From NCBI RefSeq assembly GCF_001642835.1, contig NZ_LXEI01000004.1, positions 124,001 to 188,000 on the forward strand: a DNA stretch of 64,000 nucleotides, read 5' to 3'. The position numbers and the translations under genes are program-made. This DNA comes from Pseudotamlana agarivorans. GTDB lineage: Bacteria; Bacteroidota; Bacteroidia; Flavobacteriales; Flavobacteriaceae. Below, piece after piece: positions 45,350 to 54,043 of this stretch. The notes below the pieces were generated by a model. The model was not told where the DNA came from. It made no database searches and was given only the letters and a program-made list of their open reading frames with translations. How positions within the stretch are numbered: position 1 is the first letter of the stretch; every line of letters starts with the position of its first letter.

Positions 45350-45384
45350 CAAGGCACTTTAAGGGCTTAAACCGCCTTGTTTTT
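45350..45384 (+). terminator. Second terminator-like hairpin after rpsJ
   Basis: CAAGGC (45350-45355) pairs with GCCTTG (45374-45379), with an inner TTTAAG/CTTAAA helix, followed by five T. It lies 40 nt after the first terminator. Confidence 0.65.
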
Positions 45385-45491
45385 ACTGTGCTTAATAATG
45401 CTAAATTGGTGCAAATTGTACTAATTACGTGGTTATAAAGAATTTATGCAGAATTATTTGATAATCATTTTTTTAAATCAAAATAAAACTC

Positions 45492-45499
45492 TACATTTG
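45492..45499 (+). promoter_or_regulatory. Promoter (-7 box) of the rplC operon
   Basis: TACATTTG fits TAnnTTTG and is followed at once by a hairpin, ACTCC...GGAGT, as at the rpsL promoter. A TTG at the usual -33 distance is not evident. It lies downstream of two terminators and is the likely start of the long S10-spc transcript. Confidence 0.65.
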
Positions 45500-45649
45500 C
45501 ACTCCTAAAATGTGGAGTTTAACTTCATATTTACATGTCCCACCAATGCGGTTGCGGGAAAAACGGCAAAAATACACTTCAAGGCTGAATGGTATTTTCA
45601 GCCTTAAATGTTTTTAATAAATAAGTAAATCATTAATAAATAATTAAAT
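45500..45649 (+). promoter_or_regulatory. Structured leader of rplC
   Basis: The predicted 5' leader holds three hairpins. P1 is ACTCC (45501-45505) with GGAGT (45514-45518). P2 is TCCC-ACC (45538-45544) with GGT (45550-45552) and GGGA (45556-45559). P3 is a perfect 9-bp stem, AAGGCTGAA (45581-45589) with TTCAGCCTT (45597-45605). Ribosomal operon leaders often bind one of their own proteins; a role for L3 or L4 here is inference. Confidence 0.55.
45535..45588 (+). CDS. Possible 17-residue leader peptide upstream of rplC
   Basis: ATG at 45535 opens 17 codons, MSHQCGCGKNGKNTLQG, stopping at TGA 45586-45588. The peptide is hydrophilic with a Cys-Gly-Cys-Gly centre, and this stretch is GC-richer than the surrounding leader. 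It spans hairpin P2, and its stop falls inside the left arm of hairpin P3, an arrangement that would let ribosomes control that hairpin. A competing frame opens at 45510 with 35 codons. I know of no described peptide of this kind; it may instead be only structured RNA. Confidence 0.35.
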   Translation: MSHQCGCGKNGKNTLQG

Positions 45650-46267
45650 ATGTCTGGGTTAATTGGAAAGAAAATCGGTATGACCAGCATCTTCGATGAA
45701 AACGGGAAGAACATTCCTTGTACAGTTATCGAAGCTGGACCATGTATCGTTACCCAAGTCAGAACTGAAGAAGTTGACGGTTATAATGCTGTACAACTTG
45801 GTTTCGATGACGCGACAGAAAAAAGCGCTACTAAAGCAGACTTAGGTCATGCTAAAAAAGCGGGTACTTCTGTTAAGCGAAAACTCGTTGAATTCAAAGG
45901 TTTTGATGCGGAGTACAAATTAGGAGATGCTGTTACTGTAGATCACTTTGCTGAAGGTGAATTTGTTGATGTAGCAGGAACATCTAAAGGTAAAGGATTT
46001 CAAGGTGTTGTAAAACGTCATGGTTTCGGTGGTGTAGGTCAAGCTACTCACGGTCAACATAACCGTTTAAGAGCGCCAGGATCAATTGGAGCTGCATCTT
46101 ACCCTGCAAGAGTTTTCAAAGGAATGAAAATGGCAGGAAGAATGGGTGGAGACACAGTTAAAGTTCAAAATTTAAGAGTTTTAAAAGTAGTTGCTGAAAA
46201 GAACCTACTAGTAGTGAAAGGGTGTGTACCTGGACACAAAAACGCTTATGTAATTATTAGAAAATAA
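45650..46267 (+). CDS. rplC: 50S ribosomal protein L3
   Basis: L3, 205 residues, an early-assembling 23S protein whose loop reaches the peptidyl transferase centre. [20 protein letters not shown] starts it, and the loop region has [20 protein letters not shown] and [20 protein letters not shown]. It opens the long S10-spc unit behind its own promoter and structured leader. Its stop shares one base with the rplD start (TAATG), so L3 and L4 are translationally coupled. Confidence 0.98.
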   Translation: MSGLIGKKIGMTSIFDENGKNIPCTVIEAGPCIVTQVRTEEVDGYNAVQLGFDDATEKSATKADLGHAKKAGTSVKRKLVEFKGFDAEYKLGDAVTVDHFAEGEFVDVAGTSKGKGFQGVVKRHGFGGVGQATHGQHNRLRAPGSIGAASYPARVFKGMKMAGRMGGDTVKVQNLRVLKVVAEKNLLVVKGCVPGHKNAYVIIRK

Positions 46268-46896
46268 TGAAAGTAGCAGTTTTAGATATAAACGGAAAAG
46301 ACACAGGTAGAAAGGCAGACCTTTCTAAAGATGTGTTTGCTATTGAGCCTAATAATCACGCTGTATATTTGGATGTTAAACAATATTTAGCAAACCAAAG
46401 ACAAGGAACTCACAAATCTAAAGAGAGAGCTGAGATTTCTGGATCTACGCGTAAGATTAAAAAGCAAAAAGGAACTGGTACTGCAAGAGCAGGTAGTATT
46501 AAGTCTGGTGTATTTAAAGGTGGTGGTCGTATGTTCGGTCCAAGACCTAGAAACTACAGCTTCAAACTTAATAAAAACTTAAAGCGTTTAGCGCGTAAGT
46601 CTGCCTTAAGTATCAAAGCAGGAGAAAAATCAATTACAGTTTTAGAAGACTTTAATTTTGATACTGTAAAGACAAAGAACTTTACAGCTGTTTTAAAAGC
46701 TTTAGAGCTTGAAAACAAAAAAACTTTGTTCGTATTAGGTGCTGCAAATAACAATGTTTATTTAGCATCTCGTAACGTACAACGTACAGAGGTTATTACT
46801 GCTTCAGAATTGAGCACTTACAAAATCCTAAATGCAGGACAAGTTGTTTTATTAGAAGGAGCATTAGCAGGAATTGAAACAAACTTAAGTAAATAA
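46267..46896 (+). CDS. rplD: 50S ribosomal protein L4
   Basis: L4, 209 residues, with a long loop lining the exit tunnel. The loop is visible as KIKKQKGTGTARAGSIKSG followed by GGGRMFGPRPRNYSFKLN, and the C-terminal region has ALAGIETNLSK. In E. coli L4 represses its own operon; whether it does so here through the rplC leader is open. The gene overlaps rplC by 1 nt and precedes rplW by 7 nt. Confidence 0.97.
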   Translation: MKVAVLDINGKDTGRKADLSKDVFAIEPNNHAVYLDVKQYLANQRQGTHKSKERAEISGSTRKIKKQKGTGTARAGSIKSGVFKGGGRMFGPRPRNYSFKLNKNLKRLARKSALSIKAGEKSITVLEDFNFDTVKTKNFTAVLKALELENKKTLFVLGAANNNVYLASRNVQRTEVITASELSTYKILNAGQVVLLEGALAGIETNLSK

Positions 46897-46903
46897 GAAA
46901 CAG

Positions 46904-47194
46904 ATGAGTATCTTAATTAAACCTATAATCACAGAAAAAGCGACTGCAGATAGCGAGTTAAGAAATTGCTATACTTTCGCAGTGAACACTAAGGCGAACA
47001 AGGTAGAAATCAAAAAAGCGGTTGAAGCTGCTTATGGTGTTTCTGTTGAAAAAGTTCGTACTATAAATGTCCGTCCAGATCGTAGTACCAAGTTTACTAA
47101 AACTGGTATTCAACATGGTAAAACAAATGCTGTTAAAAAGGCAATTGTACAACTGGCGGAAGGTGAAATGATTGATTTATACAGTAACATGTAA
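46904..47194 (+). CDS. rplW: 50S ribosomal protein L23
   Basis: L23, 96 residues, located at the tunnel exit, where trigger factor and SRP dock. MSILIKPIITEKATADSELR is the usual start, followed by YTFAVNTKANKVEIKKAVEAA and a VRTINVRPDRSTKF stretch. It is of normal length. Spacing is 7 nt from rplD and 10 nt to rplB, within the unbroken S10 block. Confidence 0.97.
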   Translation: MSILIKPIITEKATADSELRNCYTFAVNTKANKVEIKKAVEAAYGVSVEKVRTINVRPDRSTKFTKTGIQHGKTNAVKKAIVQLAEGEMIDLYSNM

Positions 47195-47204
47195 TTAAAG
47201 ACAA

Positions 47205-48032
47205 ATGTCAGTAAGAAAATTAAAACCAATCACCCCAGGACAGCGTTTTAGAGTAGTAAATGGTTATGACGCCATTACTACTGATAAGCCGGAAAAGAGT
47301 TTACTCGTTCCGAATAAAAGGTCTGGTGGTAGAAACAGTCAAGGAAAAATGACCATGCGCTATATTGGTGGTGGTCATAAAAGAAAGTATCGTATTATTG
47401 ATTTTAAAAGAGACAAAGCAGGAATTCCAGCTGAAGTAGCTTCTATTCAATACGATCCAAACAGAACAGCTTTTATCGCTTTATTGAATTATCAAGATGG
47501 TGAGAAAAGATACATTATTGCTCAAAACGGTTTACAGGTTGGGCAAAATGTAGTATCTGGTACAGAAGGTATCGCTCCAGAAATTGGAAATGCTATGCCA
47601 TTAAGTGAAATTCCATTAGGAACAATTATTTCTTGTGTAGAGTTACGTCCAGGTCAAGGTGCTGTTATGGCACGTAGTGCTGGTGCTTTTGCTCAGTTAA
47701 TGGCAAGAGATGGTAAATTTGCTACAGTAAAATTACCTTCAGGTGAAACAAGATTAATTCTTGTAAACTGTATGGCTACTGTTGGTGTTGTTTCTAACTC
47801 AGATCACCAATTATTAGTAGGTGGTAAAGCGGGTAGAACAAGATGGTTAGGTAGAAGACCACGTACTAGACCAGTAGTAATGAATCCAGTTGATCACCCA
47901 ATGGGTGGTGGTGAAGGTAAATCTTCAGGTGGACACCCACGTTCTAGAAACGGTGTGCCAGCTAAAGGATACAGAACCCGTTCTAAGACGAAAGCAAGTA
48001 ATAAATATATTGTAGAACGTAGAAAGAAATAA
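47205..48032 (+). CDS. rplB: 50S ribosomal protein L2
   Basis: L2, 275 residues, needed for subunit association and peptidyl transferase. [20 protein letters not shown], then [20 protein letters not shown] and the C-terminal [19 protein letters not shown] with the essential histidine region, are all intact. It lies 10 nt after rplW and 3 nt before rpsS. Confidence 0.98.
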   Translation: MSVRKLKPITPGQRFRVVNGYDAITTDKPEKSLLVPNKRSGGRNSQGKMTMRYIGGGHKRKYRIIDFKRDKAGIPAEVASIQYDPNRTAFIALLNYQDGEKRYIIAQNGLQVGQNVVSGTEGIAPEIGNAMPLSEIPLGTIISCVELRPGQGAVMARSAGAFAQLMARDGKFATVKLPSGETRLILVNCMATVGVVSNSDHQLLVGGKAGRTRWLGRRPRTRPVVMNPVDHPMGGGEGKSSGGHPRSRNGVPAKGYRTRSKTKASNKYIVERRKK

Positions 48033-48035
48033 GAC

Positions 48036-48314
48036 ATGGCAAGATCATTAAAAAAAGGACCTTACGTTCATTATAAATTAGAGAAAAAAGTTGCTGTAAA
48101 TGTTGAAGGAAACAAAAAAACAGTAATCAAAACTTGGTCAAGAGCAAGTATGATTACTCCAGATTTTGTTGGACAAACAATCGCAGTACACAATGGCCGC
48201 CAATTTGTACCAGTATACGTTACTGAGAACATGGTAGGACATAAATTAGGAGAATTTTCACCAACACGTTCATTCCGTGGACATGCAGGTGCTAAAAATA
48301 AAGGTAAAAAGTAG
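48036..48314 (+). CDS. rpsS: 30S ribosomal protein S19
   Basis: S19, 92 residues, which pairs with S13 in the 30S head near the A-site t[42 protein letters not shown] and [18 protein letters not shown] are conserved blocks. It lies 3 nt after rplB and 6 nt before rplV. A long open frame on the opposite strand here is a shadow. Confidence 0.97.
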   Translation: MARSLKKGPYVHYKLEKKVAVNVEGNKKTVIKTWSRASMITPDFVGQTIAVHNGRQFVPVYVTENMVGHKLGEFSPTRSFRGHAGAKNKGKK

Positions 48315-48320
48315 TAAGCT

Positions 48321-48728
48321 ATGGGAAGTCGTAAAAAACAAATGGCAGACGCTATTAAGGAAGGAAAAAAGCAAGTTGCTTTTGCTAAACTTAATAATTG
48401 TCCTACATCACCGAGAAAAATGCGTTTAGTAGCCGATTTAGTAAGAGGTGAAAAAGTAGAAAATGCACTTAATATCTTAAAATTCAACCAAAAAGAAGCA
48501 TCTGGTCGTTTAGAGAAATTGTTATTGTCTGCAATTGCAAACTGGCAAGCTAAAAACGAAGAAGGTAACATCGAAGAGGCTGGATTAATAGTAAAAGAGA
48601 TTAGAGTTGATGGTGGATCTATGTTAAAAAGATTGCGTCCAGCACCTCAAGGTCGTGCACACAGAATTAGAAAACGTTCAAACCACGTAACATTAGTGGT
48701 AGGAGCTAAAAATAACACACAAAGCTAA
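48321..48728 (+). CDS. rplV: 50S ribosomal protein L22
   Basis: L22, 135 residues, which lines the exit tunnel with its beta hairpin. The N-terminus carries the extension [20 protein letters not shown] before the core, typical of this phylum. The core has [19 protein letters not shown], and the hairpin [19 protein letters not shown] is complete. It lies 6 nt after rpsS and 9 nt before rpsC. Confidence 0.97.
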   Translation: MGSRKKQMADAIKEGKKQVAFAKLNNCPTSPRKMRLVADLVRGEKVENALNILKFNQKEASGRLEKLLLSAIANWQAKNEEGNIEEAGLIVKEIRVDGGSMLKRLRPAPQGRAHRIRKRSNHVTLVVGAKNNTQS

Positions 48729-48737
48729 GATAGAAGT

Positions 48738-49466
48738 ATGGGACAAAAAACAAATCCAATCGGAAATCGCTTAGGTATTATCAGAGGATGGGAATCTAAC
48801 TGGTACGGAGGTAATGATTATGGAGATAAGCTTGCCGAAGACGATAAAATTAGAAAATACGTTCACGCGCGTTTATCTAAAGCTAGTGTTAGTAGAGTAA
48901 TTATTGAAAGAACTTTAAAACTTGTAACCGTTACTATCACTACTGCTAGACCTGGTATTATTATCGGTAAAGGTGGTCAAGAGGTAGACAAGTTAAAAGA
49001 AGAGCTTAAGAAAATTACTGGAAAAGAGGTTCAGATTAACATCTTTGAAATTAAAAGACCTGAACTTGATGCATTTTTAGTAGGATCTAGTATTGCTCGT
49101 CAAATTGAAAACAGAATTTCATACAGACGTGCAATCAAAATGGCTATCGCTGCTACAATGCGTATGAATGCTGAAGGAATTAAAATCCAAATTAGTGGTC
49201 GTTTAAATGGTGCTGAGATGGCACGTTCTGAACACTACAAAGAAGGACGTATTCCTTTATCAACCTTCAGAGCCGATATTGATTATGCTTTAGTTGAGGC
49301 ACACACTACTTACGGTAGATTGGGTGTTAAAGTATGGATCATGAAAGGTGAAGTATATGGTAAAAGAGAACTTTCTCCGCTTGTTGGTTTATCTAAGAAG
49401 CAAGGAAAAGGTGGAGCCGGAGGACGTGGCGGAAACAGAGATAACAAACCTCGTCGTAGAAAGTAA
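48738..49466 (+). CDS. rpsC: 30S ribosomal protein S3
   Basis: S3, 242 residues, at the mRNA entry channel. [20 protein letters not shown] starts it, the KH domain has [20 protein letters not shown], and the C-terminal domain has [21 protein letters not shown] Gly/Arg/Lys-rich tail ([19 protein letters not shown]) ends it. It lies 9 nt after rplV and 21 nt before rplP. Confidence 0.98.
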   Translation: MGQKTNPIGNRLGIIRGWESNWYGGNDYGDKLAEDDKIRKYVHARLSKASVSRVIIERTLKLVTVTITTARPGIIIGKGGQEVDKLKEELKKITGKEVQINIFEIKRPELDAFLVGSSIARQIENRISYRRAIKMAIAATMRMNAEGIKIQISGRLNGAEMARSEHYKEGRIPLSTFRADIDYALVEAHTTYGRLGVKVWIMKGEVYGKRELSPLVGLSKKQGKGGAGGRGGNRDNKPRRRK

Positions 49467-49487
49467 TTTTTTATAAAGTAAAGAAAA

Positions 49488-49907
49488 ATGTTACAGCCTA
49501 AAAGAACAAAATTTCGTAAACAGCAAAAAGGACGTATGAAAGGTCTCTCTGGAAGAGGACACCAACTTTCAAACGGAACTTTTGGAATAAAAGCATTAGA
49601 CGCAACTTTTATAACGTCTCGTCAAATTGAAGCAGCTCGTATTGCCGCTACACGTTACATGAAAAGAGAAGGTCAACTTTGGATTAAAATATTTCCAGAC
49701 AAGCCGATCACAAAAAAGCCTCTTGAAGTACGTATGGGTAAAGGTAAAGGTGCCGTTGAATATTGGGTAGCCGTTTGTAGACCAGGTCGTGTTTTATTTG
49801 AAATAGGTGGTGTGCCTTTAGACGTTGCAAAAGAAGCATTACGTTTAGCAGCACAAAAATTACCTGTTAAAACTAAGTTTTTAATCGCTAGAGATTACGA
49901 AGCATAA
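49488..49907 (+). CDS. rplP: 50S ribosomal protein L16
   Basis: L16, 139 residues, a late-assembly protein near the A site. [19 protein letters not shown], the middle GFGIKA-like block ([20 protein letters not shown]) and [19 protein letters not shown] are conserved. The arginine that is hydroxylated in E. coli L16 lies in this region, but no hydroxylase is visible here. It lies 21 nt after rpsC and 13 nt before rpmC. Confidence 0.97.
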   Translation: MLQPKRTKFRKQQKGRMKGLSGRGHQLSNGTFGIKALDATFITSRQIEAARIAATRYMKREGQLWIKIFPDKPITKKPLEVRMGKGKGAVEYWVAVCRPGRVLFEIGGVPLDVAKEALRLAAQKLPVKTKFLIARDYEA

Positions 49908-49920
49908 TTTATTTGATATT

Positions 49921-50112
49921 ATGAAACAATCAGAAATTAAAGAATTATCTGTAGCTGAGTTACAAGAGAAACTTAGTGAAACAAAAAAGAGTTATTCAGA
50001 CCTAAAATTGGCTCATGCAATATCTCCTTTAGAGAATCCAATTCAATTACGTACTGTAAGAAGATCTGTAGCTAGAATTGCGACCGAATTAACTAAAAGA
50101 GAATTACAATAA
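49921..50112 (+). CDS. rpmC: 50S ribosomal protein L29
   Basis: L29, 63 residues, a two-helix protein beside L23 at the tunnel exit. [20 protein letters not shown] and the [19 protein letters not shown] segment fit the family. It lies 13 nt from each neighbour, rplP and rpsQ, in the S10 block. Confidence 0.95.
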   Translation: MKQSEIKELSVAELQEKLSETKKSYSDLKLAHAISPLENPIQLRTVRRSVARIATELTKRELQ

Positions 50113-50125
50113 TTCTGCCGAAAAG

Positions 50126-50383
50126 ATGGAAACAAGAAATTTAAGAAAAGAACGTATAGGAGTTGTTACTAGTAACAAGATGCAGAAATCAATTGTGGTT
50201 TCTGAGGTTAAAAAAGTAAAACACCCTATGTATGGTAAGTTCGTGTTAAAAACTAAGAAATATGTTGCACACGACGAAACGAACGATTGTAATATTGGTG
50301 ATACTGTAAAGATCATGGAAACAAGACCTTTAAGTAAATCTAAATGTTGGAGATTAGTAGAAATCATAGAAAGAGCTAAATAA
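50126..50383 (+). CDS. rpsQ: 30S ribosomal protein S17
   Basis: S17, 85 residues, an early 16S 5'-domain binder with an OB fold. It shows [20 protein letters not shown], then [20 protein letters not shown] and [20 protein letters not shown]. It lies 13 nt after rpmC and 2 nt before rplN. Confidence 0.97.
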   Translation: METRNLRKERIGVVTSNKMQKSIVVSEVKKVKHPMYGKFVLKTKKYVAHDETNDCNIGDTVKIMETRPLSKSKCWRLVEIIERAK

Positions 50384-50385
50384 TT

Positions 50386-50754
50386 ATGTTACAGCAAGAA
50401 TCAAGATTAAAAGTAGCAGACAATACAGGAGCAAAAGAAGTTTTGGTTATCCGTGTATTGGGAGGTACTAAAAGAAGATACGCTTCTGTTGGAGACAAAA
50501 TAGTTGTTTCTGTAAAAGATGCAACCCCTAACGGAAACGTTAAGAAAAAAGCAGTTTCTACAGCAGTTGTTGTACGTACCAAGAAGGAAGTAAGAAGACC
50601 AGATGGATCTTATATAAGATTTGATGATAATGCTTGTGTATTATTAAACCCAACGGGTGAGATGAGAGGTACACGTGTATTTGGTCCTGTTGCTAGAGAG
50701 CTTCGTGATAAACAATTCATGAAGATTGTATCATTAGCACCAGAAGTGCTTTAA
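50386..50754 (+). CDS. rplN: 50S ribosomal protein L14
   Basis: L14, 122 residues, which forms intersubunit bridges and is the docking site of Rsf[21 protein letters not shown], then the block [20 protein letters not shown] and the end [20 protein letters not shown] are conserved. It lies 2 nt after rpsQ and 16 nt before rplX. Confidence 0.98.
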   Translation: MLQQESRLKVADNTGAKEVLVIRVLGGTKRRYASVGDKIVVSVKDATPNGNVKKKAVSTAVVVRTKKEVRRPDGSYIRFDDNACVLLNPTGEMRGTRVFGPVARELRDKQFMKIVSLAPEVL

Positions 50755-50770
50755 TACATTAATAAGTAAG

Positions 50771-51082
50771 ATGACAAAGCTTAAAATAAAAACTGGAGAT
50801 ACTGTAAAAGTAATCGCTGGAGATCACAAAGGATCTGAAGGTGTTGTACAAAAAGTATTAATAGAAAAGAACAAAGCGATCGTTGAGGGTGTAAACATGG
50901 TTAAGAAACATACTAAACCAAGTGCACAAAACCCTCAAGGAGGAATCGTAGAGAAAGAAGCACCTATTCATATTTCTAACTTATCATTGTTAACTTCAAA
51001 AGGAGAAACAACAAGAGTTGGATATAGAGTAGAAGGTGATAAAAAAGTAAGATTTTCAATAAAATCTAATGAAGTAATATAG
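50771..51082 (+). CDS. rplX: 50S ribosomal protein L24
   Basis: L24, 103 residues, an initiator of 50S assembly with a KOW domain. [20 protein letters not shown] is the KOW motif, and [20 protein letters not shown] follows, with IHISNLSLL nearer the C-terminus. It lies 16 nt after rplN and 2 nt before rplE. Confidence 0.97.
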   Translation: MTKLKIKTGDTVKVIAGDHKGSEGVVQKVLIEKNKAIVEGVNMVKKHTKPSAQNPQGGIVEKEAPIHISNLSLLTSKGETTRVGYRVEGDKKVRFSIKSNEVI

Positions 51083-51084
51083 TT

Positions 51085-51636
51085 ATGGGATATTCACCAA
51101 GACTTAAAGAAGAGTATAAAAGCAAAGTAATTGCAGCTCTTACAGACGAATTTGGATATAAGAATGTAATGCAAGTTCCTAAACTTTCTAAGATAGTAAT
51201 ATCTAAAGGTGTTGGAGCAGCTGTTGCAGACAAAAAATTAATTGACTACGCTGTAGAAGAATTAACGACTATATCTGGACAAAAAGCGATTTCTACATTA
51301 TCTAAAAAGGATGTTGCATCATTTAAATTACGTAAAGGTATGCCTATCGGCGCTAAAGTAACTTTACGTGGTGAAAAAATGTATGAGTTTTTAGACCGTT
51401 TAGTAACTTCTGCACTTCCACGTGTAAGAGATTTTAACGGAATTAAAGCTACAGGTTTCGATGGTAGAGGTAATTACAACTTAGGAATTACTGAACAAAT
51501 CATCTTCCCAGAAATAAACATTGATAAAGTGAACAAAATTTCTGGTATGGATATTACATTTGTAACAACTGCCGAAACTGATAAAGAAGCGAAATCATTA
51601 TTAACCGAATTAGGATTACCTTTTCAAAAGAACTAA
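51085..51636 (+). CDS. rplE: 50S ribosomal protein L5
   Basis: L5, 183 residues, a 5S rRNA-binding protein in the central protuberance. [20 protein letters not shown], the [20 protein letters not shown] block and [20 protein letters not shown] are typical. It lies 2 nt after rplX and 3 nt before rpsN. Confidence 0.98.
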   Translation: MGYSPRLKEEYKSKVIAALTDEFGYKNVMQVPKLSKIVISKGVGAAVADKKLIDYAVEELTTISGQKAISTLSKKDVASFKLRKGMPIGAKVTLRGEKMYEFLDRLVTSALPRVRDFNGIKATGFDGRGNYNLGITEQIIFPEINIDKVNKISGMDITFVTTAETDKEAKSLLTELGLPFQKN

Positions 51637-51639
51637 GAT

Positions 51640-51909
51640 ATGGCTAAAGAATCAATGAAAGCCCGTGAGGTAAAAAGAGCAAAAACTGTAGCTAAATATG
51701 CTGAGAAACGTAAAGCTTTAAAAGAAGCTGGAGATTATGAAGCATTACAAAAGTTACCTAAAAATGCATCTCCTATTCGTCAGCATAATAGATGTAAATT
51801 AACAGGTAGACCAAAAGGATACATGAGAACTTTCGGGATCTCTCGTGTAACTTTTAGAGAAATGGCTAACCAAGGTCTTATACCTGGAGTAAGAAAAGCT
51901 AGTTGGTAA
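51640..51909 (+). CDS. rpsN: 30S ribosomal protein S14, zinc-free type
   Basis: S14, 89 residues, a 30S head protein. This is the long form without the CxxC zinc pairs: only one cysteine is present, in [18 protein letters not shown], and the end is PGVRKASW as in the E. coli type. It lies 3 nt after rplE. The gap to rpsH, 69 nt with a hairpin, is longer than its neighbours. Confidence 0.97.
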   Translation: MAKESMKAREVKRAKTVAKYAEKRKALKEAGDYEALQKLPKNASPIRQHNRCKLTGRPKGYMRTFGISRVTFREMANQGLIPGVRKASW

Positions 51910-51933
51910 TATTATTTAAATAATCAGATTTTA

Positions 51934-51956
51934 GGTTCGGCGCAAGGCCGAAAACC
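51934..51956 (+). promoter_or_regulatory. Hairpin in rpsN-rpsH gap
   Basis: TTCGGC (51936-51941) pairs with GCCGAA (51947-51952) around GCAAG, with flanking GG/CC. It is GC-richer than the surrounding gap and lies 22 nt before rpsH. S8 is a known autoregulator in other bacteria; a link here is only a possibility. Confidence 0.4.
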
Positions 51957-51978
51957 AAGATCACAAAATCAATTCATT

Positions 51979-52377
51979 ATGTACTCAGATCCAATTGCGG
52001 ATTATTTGACAAGAATTAGAAACGCGGTGCGTGCTAACCACAGAGTGGTAGAGATTCCAGCATCTAATTTGAAAAAAGACATAACTAAAATTTTATTCGA
52101 ACAAGGATATATTTTAAGTTATAAATTTGAAGATTCTTCTGTACAAGGAACTATTAAAATAGCTCTTAAATACAATAAAGAAACTAAAGAACCTGTAATT
52201 AAAAAACTTCAAAGAATTAGTACACCAGGTTTACGTAAGTATGCTAGTTCTAAAGATTTACCTCGTATCCTTAACGGACTTGGTATTGCCATCGTTTCAA
52301 CTTCTCACGGAGTTATGACTGGTAAACAAGCCAAAAGAGATAATGTTGGTGGTGAAGTTTTATGTTACGTTTACTAA
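51979..52377 (+). CDS. rpsH: 30S ribosomal protein S8
   Basis: S8, 132 residues, which binds the central domain of 16S rRNA and represses the spc operon in E. coli. DPIADYLTRIRNAVRANHRV starts it, and the end has ISTSHGVMTGKQAKR-type sequence (VSTSHGVMTGKQAKRDNVGG). It is preceded by a 69-nt gap with a hairpin and followed by rplF after 18 nt. Confidence 0.97.
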   Translation: MYSDPIADYLTRIRNAVRANHRVVEIPASNLKKDITKILFEQGYILSYKFEDSSVQGTIKIALKYNKETKEPVIKKLQRISTPGLRKYASSKDLPRILNGLGIAIVSTSHGVMTGKQAKRDNVGGEVLCYVY

Positions 52378-52395
52378 TTTTAAAACCAGAAAGAA

Positions 52396-52938
52396 ATGTC
52401 AAGAATAGGAAATAATCCAGTAGCCATTCCAGAAGGTGTAACAGTTGATGTTAAAGACAACGTTTTAACTGTAAAAGGAAAATTAGGTGAACTAACTCAA
52501 AATTTCGACACTGTTGAAATTAAAGTAGAAGAAGGCGATGTTTTAGTAACACGTTCTTCAGATCATAAAGATCAAAAAGCCAAACATGGTTTATACAGAT
52601 CTTTAGTAAACAATATGATTGAAGGTGTATCTAAAGGATGGACTAAAGAATTAGAATTGGTTGGTGTAGGTTATAGAGCATCTAACCAAGGACAAAAATT
52701 AGATTTAGCTTTAGGATTTTCTCATAACATTGTTATGGATATTGCTCCAGAAGTTAAGGTTGAAACCGTTTCTGAAAAAGGTAAAAACCCAATCGTTAAG
52801 TTAACATCATTCGATAAACAACTTGTTGGTCAAGTAGCTGCGAAGATCCGTGGATTTAGAAAACCTGAACCTTACAAAGGAAAAGGTATCAAGTTTGTAG
52901 GTGAAGAAATTAGAAGAAAAGCAGGTAAATCAGCTTAA
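52396..52938 (+). CDS. rplF: 50S ribosomal protein L6
   Basis: L6, 180 residues, near the factor-binding site of the 50S. MSRIGNNPVAIPEGVTVDVK, the middle LELVGVGYRASNQGQKLDLA and the end RKPEPYKGKGIKFVGEEIRR are conserved. It lies 18 nt after rpsH and 10 nt before rplR. Confidence 0.98.
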   Translation: MSRIGNNPVAIPEGVTVDVKDNVLTVKGKLGELTQNFDTVEIKVEEGDVLVTRSSDHKDQKAKHGLYRSLVNNMIEGVSKGWTKELELVGVGYRASNQGQKLDLALGFSHNIVMDIAPEVKVETVSEKGKNPIVKLTSFDKQLVGQVAAKIRGFRKPEPYKGKGIKFVGEEIRRKAGKSA

Positions 52939-52948
52939 TAATTAAGTT

Positions 52949-53305
52949 ATGGCATTGACAAAGAACGAAAGAAGACTAAGAATAAAAAACAGAATCCGTA
53001 AGGTTGTTTCTGGTACAGAAGCAAAACCACGATTAGCTGTTTATAGAAGTAATAAAGAAATTTATGCTCAATTAGTTGATGATGTAACTGGTAAAACTAT
53101 CAGTTCAGCATCTTCAAGAGATAAAGACATTAGTGCTGCAAATGCAACTAAATCTGAAGTAGCTAAGTTAGTAGGTAAGGCACTTGCTGAGAAAGCTTTA
53201 AAAGCTGGTGTAGAAACAATCTCTTTTGATAGAGGTGGTTACTTATATCACGGTAGAGTTAAATCATTAGCTGAAGGAGCTAGAGAAGCAGGACTTAAAT
53301 TCTAA
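52949..53305 (+). CDS. rplR: 50S ribosomal protein L18
   Basis: L18, 118 residues, which binds 5S rRNA with L5. [38 protein letters not shown] and the end [20 protein letters not shown] fit the family. It lies 10 nt after rplF and 6 nt before rpsE. Confidence 0.97.
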   Translation: MALTKNERRLRIKNRIRKVVSGTEAKPRLAVYRSNKEIYAQLVDDVTGKTISSASSRDKDISAANATKSEVAKLVGKALAEKALKAGVETISFDRGGYLYHGRVKSLAEGAREAGLKF

Positions 53306-53311
53306 TATATT

Positions 53312-53836
53312 ATGTTTCAAAAATATAAAAGTGCAGAGTTAGTAAAACCAGGTGGATTAGATCTTAAAGATCGTTTAGTTGGTGTACAGAGAGTTACTAA
53401 AGTAACTAAAGGTGGTAGAGCATTTGGTTTTTCAGCAATTGTAGTAGTTGGTGATGAAGCAGGTGTTGTAGGACAAGGTTTAGGAAAATCTAAAGATGTT
53501 GCTAGTGCAATTGCAAAAGCAGTAGAAGATGCTAAGAAAAACCTTGTGAGAATTCCTATTATTAAAGGAACTTTACCACATGAGCAAAAAGGTAAATACG
53601 GTGGAGCTAGAGTTAATATTATTCCTGCTGCTCCTGGTACAGGAGTTATCGCTGGTGGTGCTGTAAGAACAGTGTTAGAAGCCGTTGGTGTACACGATGT
53701 ATTATCTAAATCTCAAGGATCGTCAAACCCTCATAACGTAGTAAAAGCAACTTTTGATGCTTTATTACAATTAAGAGATGCAAACGTAATCGCTAAAGAT
53801 AGAGGTATTTCACTTGAACAAGTTTTTAACGCTTAA
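53312..53836 (+). CDS. rpsE: 30S ribosomal protein S5
   Basis: S5, 174 residues, important for decoding accuracy and mRNA unwinding. [20 protein letters not shown] and [20 protein letters not shown] form the dsRBD-like domain, and [20 protein letters not shown] the second domain. It lies 6 nt after rplR and 11 nt before rpmD. Confidence 0.98.
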   Translation: MFQKYKSAELVKPGGLDLKDRLVGVQRVTKVTKGGRAFGFSAIVVVGDEAGVVGQGLGKSKDVASAIAKAVEDAKKNLVRIPIIKGTLPHEQKGKYGGARVNIIPAAPGTGVIAGGAVRTVLEAVGVHDVLSKSQGSSNPHNVVKATFDALLQLRDANVIAKDRGISLEQVFNA

Positions 53837-53847
53837 TAAAGACAGAA

Positions 53848-54027
53848 ATGGCAAAGATTAAAGTAACAAAAGTTAAAAGCGCAATCAATCGTCCGCTAAG
53901 ACAAAAGAGAACTTTAGAAGCTCTAGGTCTTAAAAAGATTGGTCAAGTAAAAGAGCATGAAGCTACACCAAATATACTTGGTATGGTTGCTAAAGTTTCA
54001 CATTTAGTTTCTGTTCAAGAAGCTTAA
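53848..54027 (+). CDS. rpmD: 50S ribosomal protein L30
   Basis: L30, 59 residues, a small 50S protein. Reading from ATG 53848: MAKIKVTKVKSAINRPLRQK, then LEALGLKKIGQVKEHEATPN and a C-terminal MVAKVSHLVSVQEA, with TAA at 54025-54027. The order rpsE-rpmD-rplO is the standard one. It lies 11 nt after rpsE and 16 nt before rplO. Confidence 0.96.
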   Translation: MAKIKVTKVKSAINRPLRQKRTLEALGLKKIGQVKEHEATPNILGMVAKVSHLVSVQEA

Positions 54028-54043
54028 AAATATAAACTGAAAA

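Noticed and set aside
45510-45617. 35-codon frame starting MWSLTSYLHV in the rplC leader
   Set aside because: Competes with the 17-codon frame in another phase; its translation is basic and unremarkable, and its start is within the first hairpin, very close to the predicted 5' end.
48071-48571. 166-codon open frame on the minus strand across rpsS and rplV
   Set aside because: It lies wholly antisense to two conserved ribosomal protein genes and its translation has no recognisable domain; it is a by-product of their codon use.
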